A stretch of 64,000 nt of DNA from Harmothoe impar. Its lineage: Eukaryota > Annelida > Polychaeta > Phyllodocida > Polynoidae. The stretch lies in assembly GCA_947462335.1 (NCBI GenBank), contig OX381716.1, forward strand, positions 10,674,861-10,738,860, in the 5' to 3' direction. The notes under the pieces are model-generated. The model had not been told where the DNA came from and did no database searches. It saw only the letters and a list, made by a program, of their open reading frames with translations. How positions within the stretch are numbered: position 1 is the stretch's first letter; each line of letters begins with the position of its first letter. Below are positions 63,941 to 64,000 of the stretch, one piece after another. The translations under genes were made by a program, and so were the position numbers.

Positions 63941-64000
63941 CGGCTATAGCCGGCTAAAAGGATGCTGGACCGGCAGGACTGGTCCTTCTGCTGGTCCAAA

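Noticed and set aside
63595..63999. 134-residue frame on the - strand at the window end
   Set aside because: Falls in inverted-repeat arm B; the same reading in arm A is broken, so it is not conserved as coding.

Overview
The window reads as a transposon-packed stretch of a metazoan nuclear genome, most likely a marine invertebrate. The grounds are Maverick/Polinton elements, a Ty3/gypsy retrotransposon, tRNA-like SINE fragments and many short inverted-repeat (MITE-like) elements. I see no conventional host gene. The species cannot be named from sequence alone. Every substantial coding region belongs to a mobile element.

Layout. (1) 1-4496: right part of Polinton 1, all + strand: integrase C-terminus with chromodomain, penton-like minor capsid (frameshifted), PX-like core protein, major capsid protein (one in-frame stop), adenain-type protease, a small Cys/Lys-tailed ORF, then the terminal inverted repeat (TIR). 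(2) 4497-8786: MITEs, foldbacks and a microsatellite. (3) 8791-20350: a very young 11.56 kb Ty3/gypsy element on the - strand with apparently identical 547-bp LTRs, TAAC target duplication, Gag (two frames), Pol, and an unusual 803-residue third ORF with Cys/His clusters. (4) 22739-32160: Polinton 2, a compact 9.4 kb element with an exact 6-bp target duplication (GATGTC). It carries protein-primed DNA polymerase B, a DNA-binding-type protein with PC4-like tail (one in-frame stop), and a protein of two tandem death domains. It has no integrase, ATPase, protease or capsid gene. (5) 32167-64000: repeats only, including a 1.6 kb transposon with arrays of the palindrome TTGCGCAA and a paralogous empty site, four copies of a family with 4-bp target duplications, a solo LTR, and a roughly 2.5 kb inverted repeat whose arms lie at about 42.1-44.6 and 61.0-63.9 kb.

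How the parts fit. The two Polintons share the outermost ~100 bp of their termini almost exactly, so the integrase of a Polinton-1-type element could have inserted the integrase-less Polinton 2 in trans. The most promising novelty is Polinton 2: a minimal replicon (polymerase plus putative ssDNA-binding protein) linked to a tandem death-domain protein, which suggests interference with host death or innate-immune signalling. The second is the gypsy element, in which the 9-mer ACCGWCGGT recurs 11 times across LTRs and internal sequence, beside a possible DNA-binding ORF3.
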